A stretch of DNA of 64,000 bases from Moheibacter sediminis (GTDB lineage: Bacteria; Bacteroidota; Bacteroidia; Flavobacteriales; Weeksellaceae): positions 62,001 through 126,000 of the forward strand of contig NZ_FWXS01000005.1 of assembly GCF_900176425.1 (NCBI RefSeq), in the 5' to 3' direction. Below, piece by piece: positions 1-9,197 of this stretch. A program made the translations under genes and the position numbers. The notes beneath the pieces are model-generated. The model ran no database searches. It saw only the letters and a list, made by a program, of their open reading frames with translations, and was not told the DNA's origin. Numbering within the stretch: the stretch's first letter is position 1; each line of letters opens with the position of its first letter.

Positions 1-2
1 TT

Positions 3-167
3 GTGAAAGCATTCGTTCCACTTTCTGAAATGTTTGGTTACGTAACATCATTGCGTACATTAACTTCAGGTCGTGCAACATCGACAATGGAATTTGATCA
101 CTATGAAGCAGCGCCTCAAAACGTAGCTGAAACTGTTATCGCAAAAGCAAAAGGTGCAACTGTTTAA
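3..167 (+). CDS. fusA: Elongation factor G, C-terminal end (partial)
   Basis: The window opens inside a reading frame encoding 54 residues before a TAA. They contain the domain V signature of EF-G ([20 protein letters not shown]) and the usual tail with FDHYE. EF-G is the GTPase that drives ribosomal translocation. The 5' end lies outside the window. It sits 11 nt before rpsJ, the usual end of the str operon (rpsL-rpsG-fusA-rpsJ). Confidence 0.97.
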   Translation: MKAFVPLSEMFGYVTSLRTLTSGRATSTMEFDHYEAAPQNVAETVIAKAKGATV

Positions 168-178
168 ATCTTATCAAG

Positions 179-484
179 ATGAGTCAAAAAATTAGAATAA
201 AATTAAAATCATACGATTACAATTTGGTAGATAAATCTGCTGAGAAAATTGTAAAAACTGTAAAATCTACAGGTGCAGTTGTAAACGGACCAATTCCGTT
301 GCCGACTAACAAAAGAATTTTTACAGTATTGAGATCTCCGCACGTAAACAAAAAAGCGCGCGAACAGTTTCAATTAACTGCTCATAAAAGATTGTTGGAC
401 ATCTATAGTTCTTCATCTAAAACAGTTGATGCTCTTATGAAATTGGAGCTTCCAAGTGGAGTAGAAGTTGAAATCAAAGTGTAG
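179..484 (+). CDS. rpsJ: 30S ribosomal protein S10
   Basis: 101 residues, full length for S10. It has the conserved loop [20 protein letters not shown] and ends in the usual short basic tail. S10 is a head protein of the small subunit and, in other bacteria, also the NusE antitermination factor. It follows fusA by 11 nt and is closed by an intrinsic terminator 24 nt downstream, so here it ends the str transcription unit instead of opening the S10 operon. Confidence 0.98.
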   Translation: MSQKIRIKLKSYDYNLVDKSAEKIVKTVKSTGAVVNGPIPLPTNKRIFTVLRSPHVNKKAREQFQLTAHKRLLDIYSSSSKTVDALMKLELPSGVEVEIKV

Positions 485-507
485 TACACTATTTCAAATT
501 AGATATG

Positions 508-537
508 AATCCGCCTCAAAAGGGCGGATTTTTTTTT
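508..537 (+). terminator. Intrinsic terminator after rpsJ
   Basis: A perfect 8-bp stem (AATCCGCC / GGCGGATT, 508-515 and 523-530) with a 7-nt loop is followed by seven T residues. It sits 24 nt after the rpsJ stop and uncouples rpsJ from rplC. Confidence 0.9.
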
Positions 538-589
538 GAATTCATTTTTGATTATCAAAAATTTGAAGTTAATGGAGAGACATATTTAT

Positions 590-597
590 TACATTTG
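590..597 (+). promoter_or_regulatory. Putative -7 element for the LRR gene
   Basis: TACATTTG matches the Bacteroidota -7 consensus TAnnTTTG and lies 20 nt before the start codon. The nearest upstream TTG is 24 nt away, longer than the usual 19, so the -33 element is weak. Confidence 0.45.
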
Positions 598-617
598 TTA
601 GAACTCAATAAACTACC

Positions 618-2297
618 ATGACAAAATCGCTACTCTCACTTTTTCTCATCTTCGCTACATTTTTCCTTTTTGCTCAAACAACATATGTGCCCGACGATAA
701 TTTTGAACAGGCTCTTATAGATGAAGGACTCGATGATGTTTTAGATGATTATGTGCTGACAAGCAATATTTCCGCAGTGACTGTCTTATATCTAACTGAA
801 AGAGGAATTTCTGATTTGACGGGAATTGAAGATTTTACAGCTTTACAGAGATTACAATGTTTAGGTAATCAATTAATTAATTTAGATGTGAGTCAGAATT
901 TGAATTTGACGCATTTATATTTTTCTCAAAATCAGTTAACCCATGTAGATTTGAGCCAAAATATAAATTTGATTGAATTGGGTTGTTCCGAGAATCAATT
1001 AACAAGTTTGAATTTAAATGAAAATATTAATTTAAAAAAATTGTTTTGTCACAACAACCAGTTAACTACTTTAAATCTTAGTCAAAATAAAAGTTTAGTT
1101 GAGTTGTACAGTTTTAAAAATTTATTAACCAATTTAAATGTGAGCGACAATATAAGTTTAGAAGTTTTGTATTGCTGGGACAATCGATTAAACAATTTGG
1201 ATTTAAGTAATAACACTTCTTTGGCATATTTAGATTGTGCTAAAAATCAATTAAGCGATTTAGATTTAACTCAAAATATAGATTTAATCGAAATTAATTG
1301 TTCAGAAAACAATTTGGCAAATTTAGATGTAACTCAACATCCAAACCTTACAGAATTGTTTTGTAGTCATAATCAGTTAACTAATTTAGATTTAAGTCAA
1401 AATACTAATTTAGGTGATTTGAATTGTAGTTATAATGATTTAACTAATTTGGATGTGGACAATAATCTGAACTTGTGGCGATTGCATTGTAACAACAATC
1501 AATTGACCGATTTAGTTGTAACTAATAAATTAGATTTATCAGATTTAAACTGTAAACAGAATCAATTAACGCTTCTCAATATTGATGGTCTTACTTCTTT
1601 AGAACAATTAGTATGTTCTGACAATAACTTATCCAGCTTGGACTTGAGTACCAACGTAGCTTTAAATTATTTAGATTGCTCTGAAAACCAATTGACAAAT
1701 TTAGATGTTACACAAAATATAGCGTTAAGTTGGCTTGATTGTAAATCCAATCAACTGACAAGTTTAGATTTGAGTCATAATGAATCTTTAGGGAATTTAG
1801 AATGTGGATTCAACCGATTGATCAATTTGGATTTGAGTAATAAACCCAATTTGTGGAGATTGCATTGTAATGACAACCAATTAACTCGGTTAAATGCTAA
1901 AAATGGGAACAGCATGAATTATAGCTTAGGTTTTAATTCACTTAATAATCCTAATTTGCTCTGCATACAAGTAGATAATCAAAATTGGGCAACTTCCAAT
2001 TGGGGGCAGAAAGACCCTTGGGCAAGTTTCAGTGAAGAATGTGCATGGTTTTCCACCAAGGAAACTAAATTATCTGAAATCGTCCTTTATCCCAATCCTG
2101 CGGTAAATTATATTTTTGTGGAGAATTTTCAAGAAGGTTCAAAAATTATGATTTATGATTTAACGGGCAAACTGATAAAATCAGAAGATTTAAAAGATAA
2201 TCGCATTGACCTTTCTGAACTTGTTTCCGGTTCTTATTTAATCAAAATTATAACTGCAAATCATCATATTTACACCAATAAAATTATAAAAATATAA
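618..2297 (+). CDS. Secreted leucine-rich-repeat protein with T9SS sorting domain
   Basis: 559 residues. Residues 1-19 are a signal peptide ending at FAQ. Residues 76-432 are 17 tandem 21-residue leucine-rich repeats of the form LxxLxCxxNQLTNLDLSQNxN, most with a Cys at position 6. The last 75 residues or so (YPNP motif, ending IYTNKIIKI) are a type A T9SS C-terminal sorting domain, so the protein should be exported by the type IX system and anchored at or released from the surface. LRR proteins of this type usually mediate protein or glycan binding; the ligand is not visible. It lies between rpsJ and rplC, an unusual place. Repeats 9-11 and 15-17 match with an offset of six repeats, suggesting internal duplication. 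Confidence 0.9.
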   Translation: MTKSLLSLFLIFATFFLFAQTTYVPDDNFEQALIDEGLDDVLDDYVLTSNISAVTVLYLTERGISDLTGIEDFTALQRLQCLGNQLINLDVSQNLNLTHLYFSQNQLTHVDLSQNINLIELGCSENQLTSLNLNENINLKKLFCHNNQLTTLNLSQNKSLVELYSFKNLLTNLNVSDNISLEVLYCWDNRLNNLDLSNNTSLAYLDCAKNQLSDLDLTQNIDLIEINCSENNLANLDVTQHPNLTELFCSHNQLTNLDLSQNTNLGDLNCSYNDLTNLDVDNNLNLWRLHCNNNQLTDLVVTNKLDLSDLNCKQNQLTLLNIDGLTSLEQLVCSDNNLSSLDLSTNVALNYLDCSENQLTNLDVTQNIALSWLDCKSNQLTSLDLSHNESLGNLECGFNRLINLDLSNKPNLWRLHCNDNQLTRLNAKNGNSMNYSLGFNSLNNPNLLCIQVDNQNWATSNWGQKDPWASFSEECAWFSTKETKLSEIVLYPNPAVNYIFVENFQEGSKIMIYDLTGKLIKSEDLKDNRIDLSELVSGSYLIKIITANHHIYTNKIIKI

Positions 2298-2310
2298 TGA
2301 ATCAAAATAA

Positions 2311-2346
2311 AAAAGGATTAGCACGAAGCCAATCCCTTTTCTTTTT
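2311..2346. terminator. Bidirectional terminator between converging LRR and glycosyltransferase genes
   Basis: AAAAGGATTAGC pairs, with a single bulge and one mismatch, with GCCAATCCCTTTT across a short loop. T-rich runs follow on both strands, which suits two converging genes that end at 2297 and 2374. Confidence 0.75.
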
Positions 2347-2373
2347 AATGGATATTGAGTTTAGAAGTTAAAA

Positions 2374-3762
2374 TTATCGTGTTAACCAACCTCCATTTTT
2401 TACGGTTAGAATTGAAAATGGATATATCCAGAATAGTGCAAACATATAGAACAAACTATAAGGATATGCCCAAAGTGCTTCTATGAAATTATATTTTTTT
2501 GTAAAAAACAACATCTGAATACTTGAGAAAATGAATGTTCCTACCAACGCTGAAGTCAAGTATAGAAAAGGATGCGTAAAGAAGAAGTACAACATCAACA
2601 TTACCATCGGAATTGCTAACAATAAGGTAATCCATTGGTTAATGAACACAAAACGAGCACCACCTTTATTTTTACCTCTGAAGTTTTTGAAAACAAAACT
2701 ATTCATCGCCAAAGTTTCTCTCACATTACTTCGCCCCCAACGCGTGAACATTTTATGAAGCGTTTTAAATCCTGTTGGTGTATTGGTCAAAACATTGGCG
2801 TTTTTTTGAAATTGCACATCGTAACCTTGTTTCAAAATCAAATTTGTCATCGCACGGTCTTCACCAATTGTAGCATAATTTCCCATGAATTTCTGCTCGA
2901 TCCAATCTTTTAATGAATGCATTACCGCTTCTCTTTTGTAAGCGGACAATGCGCCGGGAGTACAAAGTACAAATCCCAATGAACTTTGAGCAGCACGCAC
3001 AAATTCAAAACTAAATACAAAACTTACATTCAACATTTTAGGGATGATTCCTTGCTTTTTGTTAAGCACCTTTACGTTTCCTGCAACGCCTCCACAATTT
3101 TTGTTGACCACAAAAGGACTTACTAAATTTCTTACCGTATTTTTTTCTACAACAGAATCACTGTCAATCGTAATGAAAATCTCACCGGTTCCGGTCGTAA
3201 AACCTCTGTGCAAAGCATGACGTTTACCTCTGTTTTCGGGTTGTTGATATACTGTCAGTGAATGATTTAAATCTCTGTTCGCTTTATTGATCCAGTACCA
3301 GGTATCATCTGTACTTCCGTCATCAATAGTGATGATTTCCATTTTTCCTTTTGGGAAATTACTCGCCGAAATACTCATTAAAGTATCGTAAACCAATCGA
3401 CCTTCGTTATACGCAGGAACTATGATTGTACAAGTTGGAAGAGCTTCGTCCGTTACCGATTGAACGGGCTTGTATTTGATGTATAAATAACCAAGATAGA
3501 TTAAAAATGAAACCTGAAAAACCAAAAGACCTAATAATGTATAAACCAAAATCTGTCCTGGAAGGGTTTCCAATCTTTCAAAATGAATTGCTTCAAAATA
3601 AGGACGGAAATAGGTGAAGACAAATATAGAACTGATCATTAATAGCAAAACGCCAATTAAAATCCCAAAATCTCTTCCGTTCAAATCCTTAAATTTTGAT
3701 AATGAGAACTCATTTTTTGTACTCGATGAAAATTCAGTAGTATTAGTAAGTATCTTTTCCAT
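2374..3762 (-). CDS. Processive membrane glycosyltransferase, family 2
   Basis: 462 residues from the chosen ATG; an upstream in-frame ATG would add 19 residues that look non-conserved. Two N-terminal membrane segments (about 33-52 and 70-94) precede a GT2 catalytic domain with DDGS (147-150), DSD (200-202) and GED (300-302). A following MFTRW motif (338-342) stands where processive synthases such as hyaluronan, NodC and cellulose synthases have QxxRW; Met replaces Gln. Three or four membrane segments close the protein. This layout predicts a polysaccharide synthase that extrudes its product through the inner membrane. The polymer cannot be told from sequence. It is downstream of, and in the same direction as, a two-component pair, separated by a 223-nt gap with a palindrome. 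Confidence 0.85.
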   Translation of the reverse strand: MEKILTNTTEFSSSTKNEFSLSKFKDLNGRDFGILIGVLLLMISSIFVFTYFRPYFEAIHFERLETLPGQILVYTLLGLLVFQVSFLIYLGYLYIKYKPVQSVTDEALPTCTIIVPAYNEGRLVYDTLMSISASNFPKGKMEIITIDDGSTDDTWYWINKANRDLNHSLTVYQQPENRGKRHALHRGFTTGTGEIFITIDSDSVVEKNTVRNLVSPFVVNKNCGGVAGNVKVLNKKQGIIPKMLNVSFVFSFEFVRAAQSSLGFVLCTPGALSAYKREAVMHSLKDWIEQKFMGNYATIGEDRAMTNLILKQGYDVQFQKNANVLTNTPTGFKTLHKMFTRWGRSNVRETLAMNSFVFKNFRGKNKGGARFVFINQWITLLLAIPMVMLMLYFFFTHPFLYLTSALVGTFIFSSIQMLFFTKKYNFIEALWAYPYSLFYMFALFWIYPFSILTVKNGGWLTR

Positions 3763-3985
3763 TTGCTTGTTATTTACATGATTGTTGCTGATAACAAAGA
3801 AATGGGAAAATTGAGCCAATTCAGCAGAATTACATTCGATGTTTATCGAAGAAGTTGTCGATATAAATCGACAGTGCCAAAATCAATATCATTAAATCCA
3901 ATGTCATTCACAGCAGAAAATAGTAGAGTGGAAGAATCTAAGTGAATAAGATTTCTCCTACGTTGAAATGACAATATCTGGTTAA
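3763..3985. other. Gap with a palindrome and a REP-like inverted repeat
   Basis: There is no convincing gene here. TGTCGAT-ATAA-ATCGACA (3856-3873) is a perfect 7-bp dyad and a possible operator for the downstream glycosyltransferase gene. A 70-nt degenerate inverted repeat follows at 3903-3972. Confidence 0.5.
3903..3972. repeat. REP-like dispersed inverted repeat
   Basis: Outer arms GTCATT and AATGAC and inner arms GGAAGAATCT / AGATTTCTCC (two mismatches) bracket a 9-nt centre. The right arm resembles the AGATTTCTCC...GAAATGAC element that recurs between genes in many Bacteroidota genomes (from memory, not searched). It may also end transcription of the two-component pair. Confidence 0.45.
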
Positions 3986-4636
3986 TTAAATCGAATGATG
4001 AATCCGCATCAGTTCTATTAATTCAACCAAAGATTCCACTTTTAATTTCTCAAAAATCCGCTTTTTAAAAGTGCTTACGGTATTTTGTTTGATGTCCAGA
4101 ATGTTTGCGATTTCAAGATTCCCGGAACCTTTGACATACAGTTCTGCAATTTGTAACTCTCTTTCAGATAAACGATTCAGCGGATTGAATAAATTTCGCT
4201 CCTGCGCCGATACTTCCATCAATTTTTTTGTAAAAGGAGGGAAGTATTTGCCGTTTTGGATCATTTCTGAAACTGCATTTTGTATTTCGTTTTCTTCGCT
4301 TAGTTTGCTTAGAAAACCATCTGCTCCTGCATTGATGAACTTTAGAGAATAATTTTCTTCCTCAAAACTCGTGAAAACCATGATTTTCACATCAGGCTGA
4401 AGTTGTTTAAATTCCGGGATGACAGAAATACAATTTCCGTCTTGAAGTTCCGCATCCAAAATCGCAATGTCGAATTGATACAGTTTAATTTGTTGACGAA
4501 TCTGAAACAAACTCGAAGCAGTATGAATTTCAAAATCTTCGACCAAATCTTCAATGACCAATTGCATGCCTTGTCGGACAATCGTGTGGTCGTCAGCCAA
4601 TAAAAATTTTAAAGGTTTTTGTTCAGATGAATTCAT
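3986..4636 (-). CDS. Response regulator, NarL/FixJ type
   Basis: 216 residues. A receiver domain has the acidic pair D15-D16, phospho-acceptor D61, T89 and K111. A LuxR-type helix-turn-helix occupies about residues 150-210 (LSERELQIAELYVKG...NTVSTFKKRIFEKL). It should be phosphorylated by the kinase encoded immediately upstream, with which it overlaps by 4 nt (ATGA), indicating translational coupling. Likely targets include the glycosyltransferase gene 223 nt downstream, but that is inference. Confidence 0.93.
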   Translation of the reverse strand: MNSSEQKPLKFLLADDHTIVRQGMQLVIEDLVEDFEIHTASSLFQIRQQIKLYQFDIAILDAELQDGNCISVIPEFKQLQPDVKIMVFTSFEEENYSLKFINAGADGFLSKLSEENEIQNAVSEMIQNGKYFPPFTKKLMEVSAQERNLFNPLNRLSERELQIAELYVKGSGNLEIANILDIKQNTVSTFKKRIFEKLKVESLVELIELMRIHHSI

Positions 4637-6339
4637 TCTGCTAAGTTCAAATTAATTTCAAAAATAAGATTTGTTCCTTTTCCGGGAGTACTGTAAGCTG
4701 AAATTTTACCATCAAAAAGCTGCACAATTTCTTTACACAAACTAAGTCCCAATCCGGCTCCTAAATTATTAATTTCATTTGAAACAATTCCCTGAAAGTA
4801 AGGTTCAAATATTTTTTCCAAGTCTGATTTCGAAATTCCAAGTCCGGTATCGGCAATCGTCACATGAAGTTTTACCGTTTTTTCATTTTCAATCGTAGTA
4901 TGCGTGAGAACTTCGATTTTTCCGTTTTCTGTAAATTTATTGGCATTTCCCAGAAGGTTGATAAACAGCTGATGAATCTTAATTCTATCTGAAAGAACTA
5001 AAGTTTCCGAAGGAATGTCATTTTGTATGAAAAACACATTGTTCCTTGATTCTACATACGGCTGAAACATTTGCAGAATTGAATCTATTTCTTCTTTCAA
5101 ATTAAATTTTACAGATTGTAATTCCACCTTTTTCTGTTGATTTTTGGCGTATTCCAAAACCTGATTGGCTTGGATCAAAAGTGAATTATTTGTGAATTCT
5201 ATCGAATTTAAATATTCGATAACTTTTTCATCATCTGTTTTTTTCCGAATTCTTTTGGTAAAAATATTGATGATTTTGAGTGGCGCACGCACTTCGTGGC
5301 TGAGCATTCCGATGATTCGGTTTTTGAAGTTTAAACTTTCATTGATTTTTTGGTTCGCGGTTTTGAGTTCTTTTTCATATAGGAAAGTCAATTTTGTGGT
5401 GTAAACGAGCAATGCCAAAACGAAAAACATGAGCACCATCAAACCCAATACAGAATACTTTCTAATTTTATTGTTGATAGAATTTTGTTCGTCATATTCA
5501 TTTTCCAAACCCGAACTGAAATCCTGAACTTTGTTATCATAAATTCCCATGAGATTATTGCTCAGCACAATCAAATTGTCATAATTATGATAAAGATTTC
5601 GGTTTTTTGAATCTACCGTAGAAATGTGGGTTTCATATTTTTTTATTTCTTTTAGATAGTGATCATTGATGATGTTTATAGTGCTGTCAAAATCAGATTT
5701 TACTTTCGCAGTATCAACTGAATTATTGTATTTCGTGATGATAACCGCTGTATCTCGCTTTACATCAACATTTCCCTGAATTGCATCTGCTATCCTCGGG
5801 AAAAACTTTTTCTTTTTTGTCGTACTGTCCGTGACATAGTAAACTTCTACATCAACCAATTCCGCCGGACGATCTTTGATTTCTATTTTTTCAATTTTCG
5901 GCAGTTCTTTTTTATCAATAGGTTTTTGAGATGCTTTGTAAGTGGACTCAATTAAATTTTCAAAATCTTTCAGTTTCGAAATTTCATCTTTTGTATTGAT
6001 TGGATTTTTGAAAACAGCATCCGCATTTCCATAAATATTAATGCTGTCGATGTTGCCGGATAATTTTCGCAAGGATTGGAAATAGGCTTCCAAAAAAGTT
6101 TTGTCCTGATTGGTTACAAATTTCTGGAGATTGTTTTGAGCGCTTAAAAGTTCTTTTCGGGAATCATCGGTCAAAGTCCTAAGGACACGCGTTTCTTTAA
6201 TTTGGTTTTCGATGGAAGTCAGCTTTTTTTCATTGAAATATTCATTGTAGAAGAATACCAAAATCACAATCTGAATCAGGATGATAGATGCAATTAATAA
6301 ATAATGAATGGGCTGTCTGTATTTTGTTTTAATAATCAT
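4633..6339 (-). CDS. Membrane sensor histidine kinase
   Basis: 568 residues. Transmembrane segments at about 13-31 and 296-314 flank a 260-residue periplasmic sensor region with predicted coiled coil, which I do not recognise. The cytoplasmic part has a HisKA H-box (SHEVRAPLK, H348), an N box (GNANKF), and G boxes DTGLGIS and GAGLGLSL of a HATPase_c domain. It has no fused receiver domain and works with the response regulator whose start overlaps its stop. The stimulus is unknown. Confidence 0.93.
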   Translation of the reverse strand: MIIKTKYRQPIHYLLIASIILIQIVILVFFYNEYFNEKKLTSIENQIKETRVLRTLTDDSRKELLSAQNNLQKFVTNQDKTFLEAYFQSLRKLSGNIDSINIYGNADAVFKNPINTKDEISKLKDFENLIESTYKASQKPIDKKELPKIEKIEIKDRPAELVDVEVYYVTDSTTKKKKFFPRIADAIQGNVDVKRDTAVIITKYNNSVDTAKVKSDFDSTINIINDHYLKEIKKYETHISTVDSKNRNLYHNYDNLIVLSNNLMGIYDNKVQDFSSGLENEYDEQNSINNKIRKYSVLGLMVLMFFVLALLVYTTKLTFLYEKELKTANQKINESLNFKNRIIGMLSHEVRAPLKIINIFTKRIRKKTDDEKVIEYLNSIEFTNNSLLIQANQVLEYAKNQQKKVELQSVKFNLKEEIDSILQMFQPYVESRNNVFFIQNDIPSETLVLSDRIKIHQLFINLLGNANKFTENGKIEVLTHTTIENEKTVKLHVTIADTGLGISKSDLEKIFEPYFQGIVSNEINNLGAGLGLSLCKEIVQLFDGKISAYSTPGKGTNLIFEINLNLAE

Positions 6340-6816
6340 TAATCAATTTAAACGCTATCATATTTAATAGGTAGTCTTTATTATAGATTAGATGATAGGT
6401 TTTTTGCGGTTAGGGATTTACTTCATCAAAATTCTATCCAAAATTACAAAATAATTAAAGAATGGTTTGTTAAGGAATTGCTATTTGGGGAAATTAACAA
6501 TAGATAATATGTATTTAAGTTTTGTTTTCAGTTAATTAGAAATATAAATATATTTTCAATGTCGAATGAGTTATTCAAACTAAATAAATTTTCTAAATCA
6601 TTATCTATTTGTATATCAGTGATATATTGAATTAGTCAAAATGCATATAAAAATCTTTAAAACATTCTCTAAAAAATACTTAGATAAAATTTGTGTCGTA
6701 ATAAATAATTACTATTTTTGCACACTCTTTTTTAGGGGTGAATTGTGCCTATTTCACAGATAGTTAACCTGAAACCCATAGAACAGAAGATTTAATTAAT
6801 TAATAAAAAGTAAAAA
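6340..6816. other. Long AT-rich intergenic region upstream of rplC
   Basis: No gene is visible in these 477 nt. The region separates the divergent kinase gene from rplC. It holds a 15-nt dyad (TATATCA-G-TGATATA, 6612-6626), the rplC promoter at 6691-6720 and a leader of about 90 nt. Confidence 0.7.
6691..6720 (+). promoter_or_regulatory. Promoter of the rplC (S10-spc) operon
   Basis: TTG at 6691-6693, a 19-nt spacer and TATTTTTG at 6713-6720 match the Bacteroidota promoter TTG-N19-TAnnTTTG exactly. Transcription should start near 6727, giving a leader of about 90 nt before rplC. The leader contains GTGAA / TTCAC arms but no clear terminator. Confidence 0.8.
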
Positions 6817-7443
6817 ATGTCAGGAATCATTGGAAAGAAAATTGCCATGACGAGCTTGTTCGATGCGAACGGGAAAAACATCCCGTGTACCATCATCCAA
6901 GCCGGTCCCTGCGTCGTAACACAGGTCAGAACCGAGGAGAAAGACGGATACAAGTCCGTACAGCTTGGTTTCGATGACGCAAAAGAGAAGAACACTTCCG
7001 CTGGATTGAAAGGTCATTTCAAAAAAGCAGGAACTACGCCAAAAAGAAAATTGGTGGAATTTTATGGAGACTTTGTAGACACTTTAGAACTTGGAAAAGA
7101 AGTGAATGTTGAGTTATTCGCAGAAGGCGAATACGTTGACGTTACCGGAGTTTCTAAAGGTAAAGGTTTTCAAGGGGTAGTGAAACGCCACGGTTTTGGT
7201 GGGGTTGGTCAAGCTACTCATGGTCAGCACAATCGTTTGAGAGCGCCGGGATCTATCGGTGCGGGTTCAGACCCTTCACGTGTATTCAAAGGAATGCGTA
7301 TGGCGGGAAGAATGGGTGGTAAAAATGTTACTATTCAAAACTTGAACGTAGTAAAAGTGGATACAGAACAAAACCTTTTGATCGTGAAAGGTGCAATTCC
7401 AGGTCCTAAAAATTCATACGTAATTATCAGAAGATGGAAATAG
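6817..7443 (+). CDS. rplC: 50S ribosomal protein L3
   Basis: 208 residues with the L3 core signature ([16 protein letters not shown], then [15 protein letters not shown] and [13 protein letters not shown]). L3 is an early assembly protein near the peptidyl-transferase centre. It is the first gene after the 6.3-kb interruption and has its own promoter. Its 3' end overlaps rplD by 10 nt, so the two are probably translationally coupled. Confidence 0.98.
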   Translation: MSGIIGKKIAMTSLFDANGKNIPCTIIQAGPCVVTQVRTEEKDGYKSVQLGFDDAKEKNTSAGLKGHFKKAGTTPKRKLVEFYGDFVDTLELGKEVNVELFAEGEYVDVTGVSKGKGFQGVVKRHGFGGVGQATHGQHNRLRAPGSIGAGSDPSRVFKGMRMAGRMGGKNVTIQNLNVVKVDTEQNLLIVKGAIPGPKNSYVIIRRWK

Positions 7444-8063
7444 CAGTACTAAACCTACAAGGTAAAGAAACCGGAAAGAAAGTTTCTTTAGATGATGCAA
7501 TTTTTGGTATCGAACCAAGTGAGCATACTGTTTATTTGGAAGTGAAACAATACTTGGCTGCACAACGTCAGGGAACGCATAAAGCAAAAGAACGTGCAGA
7601 GATTGCAAAGTCAACTCGTAAGATCAAGAAGCAAAAAGGTACAGGGACCGCTCGTGCAGGTTCAGCGAAATCACCAGTTTTCAGAGGTGGAGGTAGAGTT
7701 TTCGGTCCAAGACCAAGAAACTACGATTTCAAATTGAATAAAGCGCAGAAGAAATTGGCTAAAAAGTCAGTTTTGAGTCAGAAATTGAAAGACAACGAAA
7801 TCAAAATCGTAGAAGACTTTTCATTTGACGCTCCAAAAACCACAGCGTTTATCGATGTGTTAAAAGGCTTAGGCTTAGAGACTAAAAAGACGTTGTTCGT
7901 GTTGGGTGAGTCAAATAAAAACGTATATTTGTCGTCCAGAAATTTACAAGGAACTAAAGTTGTAAGTAATTTAGAATTAAATATTTACGACATTATCAAC
8001 GCTTCAGAAGTTGTGTTTTTAGAAGGTTCAATTGAATCAATTCAGGAAAATTTAAGAAAATAA
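7434..8063 (+). CDS. rplD: 50S ribosomal protein L4
   Basis: 209 residues with the L4 loop ([35 protein letters not shown]). L4 lines the peptide exit tunnel and in enterobacteria also represses the S10 operon; no E. coli-like S10 leader is evident here. It starts inside the end of rplC. Confidence 0.97.
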   Translation: MEIAVLNLQGKETGKKVSLDDAIFGIEPSEHTVYLEVKQYLAAQRQGTHKAKERAEIAKSTRKIKKQKGTGTARAGSAKSPVFRGGGRVFGPRPRNYDFKLNKAQKKLAKKSVLSQKLKDNEIKIVEDFSFDAPKTTAFIDVLKGLGLETKKTLFVLGESNKNVYLSSRNLQGTKVVSNLELNIYDIINASEVVFLEGSIESIQENLRK

Positions 8064-8073
8064 AACGAAAGAT

Positions 8074-8358
8074 ATGTCAATTTTAATTAGACCCGTAATC
8101 TCAGAAAAGGCTACCAATACCAGTGAAGTATTGAGCCAATACTCGTTTTATGTTAACACCAAAGCAAACAAATTGCAGATCAAAGACGCAATCCAAAAAG
8201 CTTACGGTGTAGATGTAGTAAAAGTGAGCACGCTTATTTCAGCTCCTAAAGTGAAATCCCGTTACACAAAAACAGGCGTTCAGGTTGGGAAAACAAACAA
8301 AATGAAAAAAGCAATTATTCACATAGCAGAAGGACAGGAAATAGACTTGTTTAGTTAA
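8074..8358 (+). CDS. rplW: 50S ribosomal protein L23
   Basis: 94 residues, starting MSILIRPVISEKAT and typical of bacterial L23. It binds 23S rRNA at the exit of the tunnel and is the docking site for trigger factor and SRP. It lies 10 nt after rplD. Confidence 0.97.
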   Translation: MSILIRPVISEKATNTSEVLSQYSFYVNTKANKLQIKDAIQKAYGVDVVKVSTLISAPKVKSRYTKTGVQVGKTNKMKKAIIHIAEGQEIDLFS

Positions 8359-8372
8359 TATAATTTTTAGAA

Positions 8373-9194
8373 ATGTCAGTAAGAAAATTAAAACCTATCA
8401 CTCCCGGTCAACGTTTCAGAATTGTAAACAATTTTGATAATGTTGAATCAGTGAAACCTGAAAAATCACTTACAGTAGGTAAGAAGAGATCAGGCGGTCG
8501 TAACCATTCTGGTAAAATGACCATGCGTTACATAGGGGGTGGACACAAGCAAAGCTATCGTATCGTAGACTTCAAAAGAGAAAAAGAAGGTGTTGCAACT
8601 GTTGATTCAATTCAATATGACCCAAACAGAACTGCATTCATCGCTTTGATCGTTTATGGAGACGGCGAAAAACGATATGTGATTGCTCAAAATGGATTGA
8701 AAAAAGGTCAAACCATTGAATCAGGAGAAAATGTAGCTCCTGAAATTGGAAACACATTGAAATTGAAAAACGTGCCTTTGGGTACCGTGATTTCATGTAT
8801 TGAATTGCGACCTGGACAAGGTGCTTTAATGGCGAGAAGTGCCGGTTCTTATGCTCAGTTAGTAGCAAGAGACGGTAAATACGCAACCGTTAAATTGCCA
8901 AGTGGAGAAAGCCGCATGATTTTAGTGGAGTGTAAAGCAACTATCGGTGTAGTATCTAACTCAGATCATCAGTTAGAAGTATCCGGTAAAGCTGGTAGAA
9001 CAAGATGGAAAGGACGTCGTCCTCGTACAAGACCAATGGTTATGAACCCAGTCGATCACCCAATGGGTGGTGGTGAAGGACGTGCAACGGGAGGTATCCC
9101 TCGTTCTAGAAACGGTCAACCTTCAAAAGGTTACAAAACGAGAGCACCAAAGAAAACGTCTAGCAAGTATATTGTAGAAAGAAGAAAGAAATAA
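8373..9194 (+). CDS. rplB: 50S ribosomal protein L2
   Basis: 273 residues, full length. It contains the RNA-binding core ([20 protein letters not shown]) and the C-terminal block [16 protein letters not shown] with the conserved His near the peptidyl-transferase centre. It lies between rplW and rpsS as in the canonical S10 operon. Confidence 0.98.
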   Translation: MSVRKLKPITPGQRFRIVNNFDNVESVKPEKSLTVGKKRSGGRNHSGKMTMRYIGGGHKQSYRIVDFKREKEGVATVDSIQYDPNRTAFIALIVYGDGEKRYVIAQNGLKKGQTIESGENVAPEIGNTLKLKNVPLGTVISCIELRPGQGALMARSAGSYAQLVARDGKYATVKLPSGESRMILVECKATIGVVSNSDHQLEVSGKAGRTRWKGRRPRTRPMVMNPVDHPMGGGEGRATGGIPRSRNGQPSKGYKTRAPKKTSSKYIVERRKK

Positions 9195-9197
9195 TCT

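Noticed and set aside
3763-3945. 60-codon plus-strand frame upstream of the glycosyltransferase gene
   Set aside because: It runs through a palindrome and a REP-like repeat, has no recognisable domain or promoter, and is better read as intergenic.
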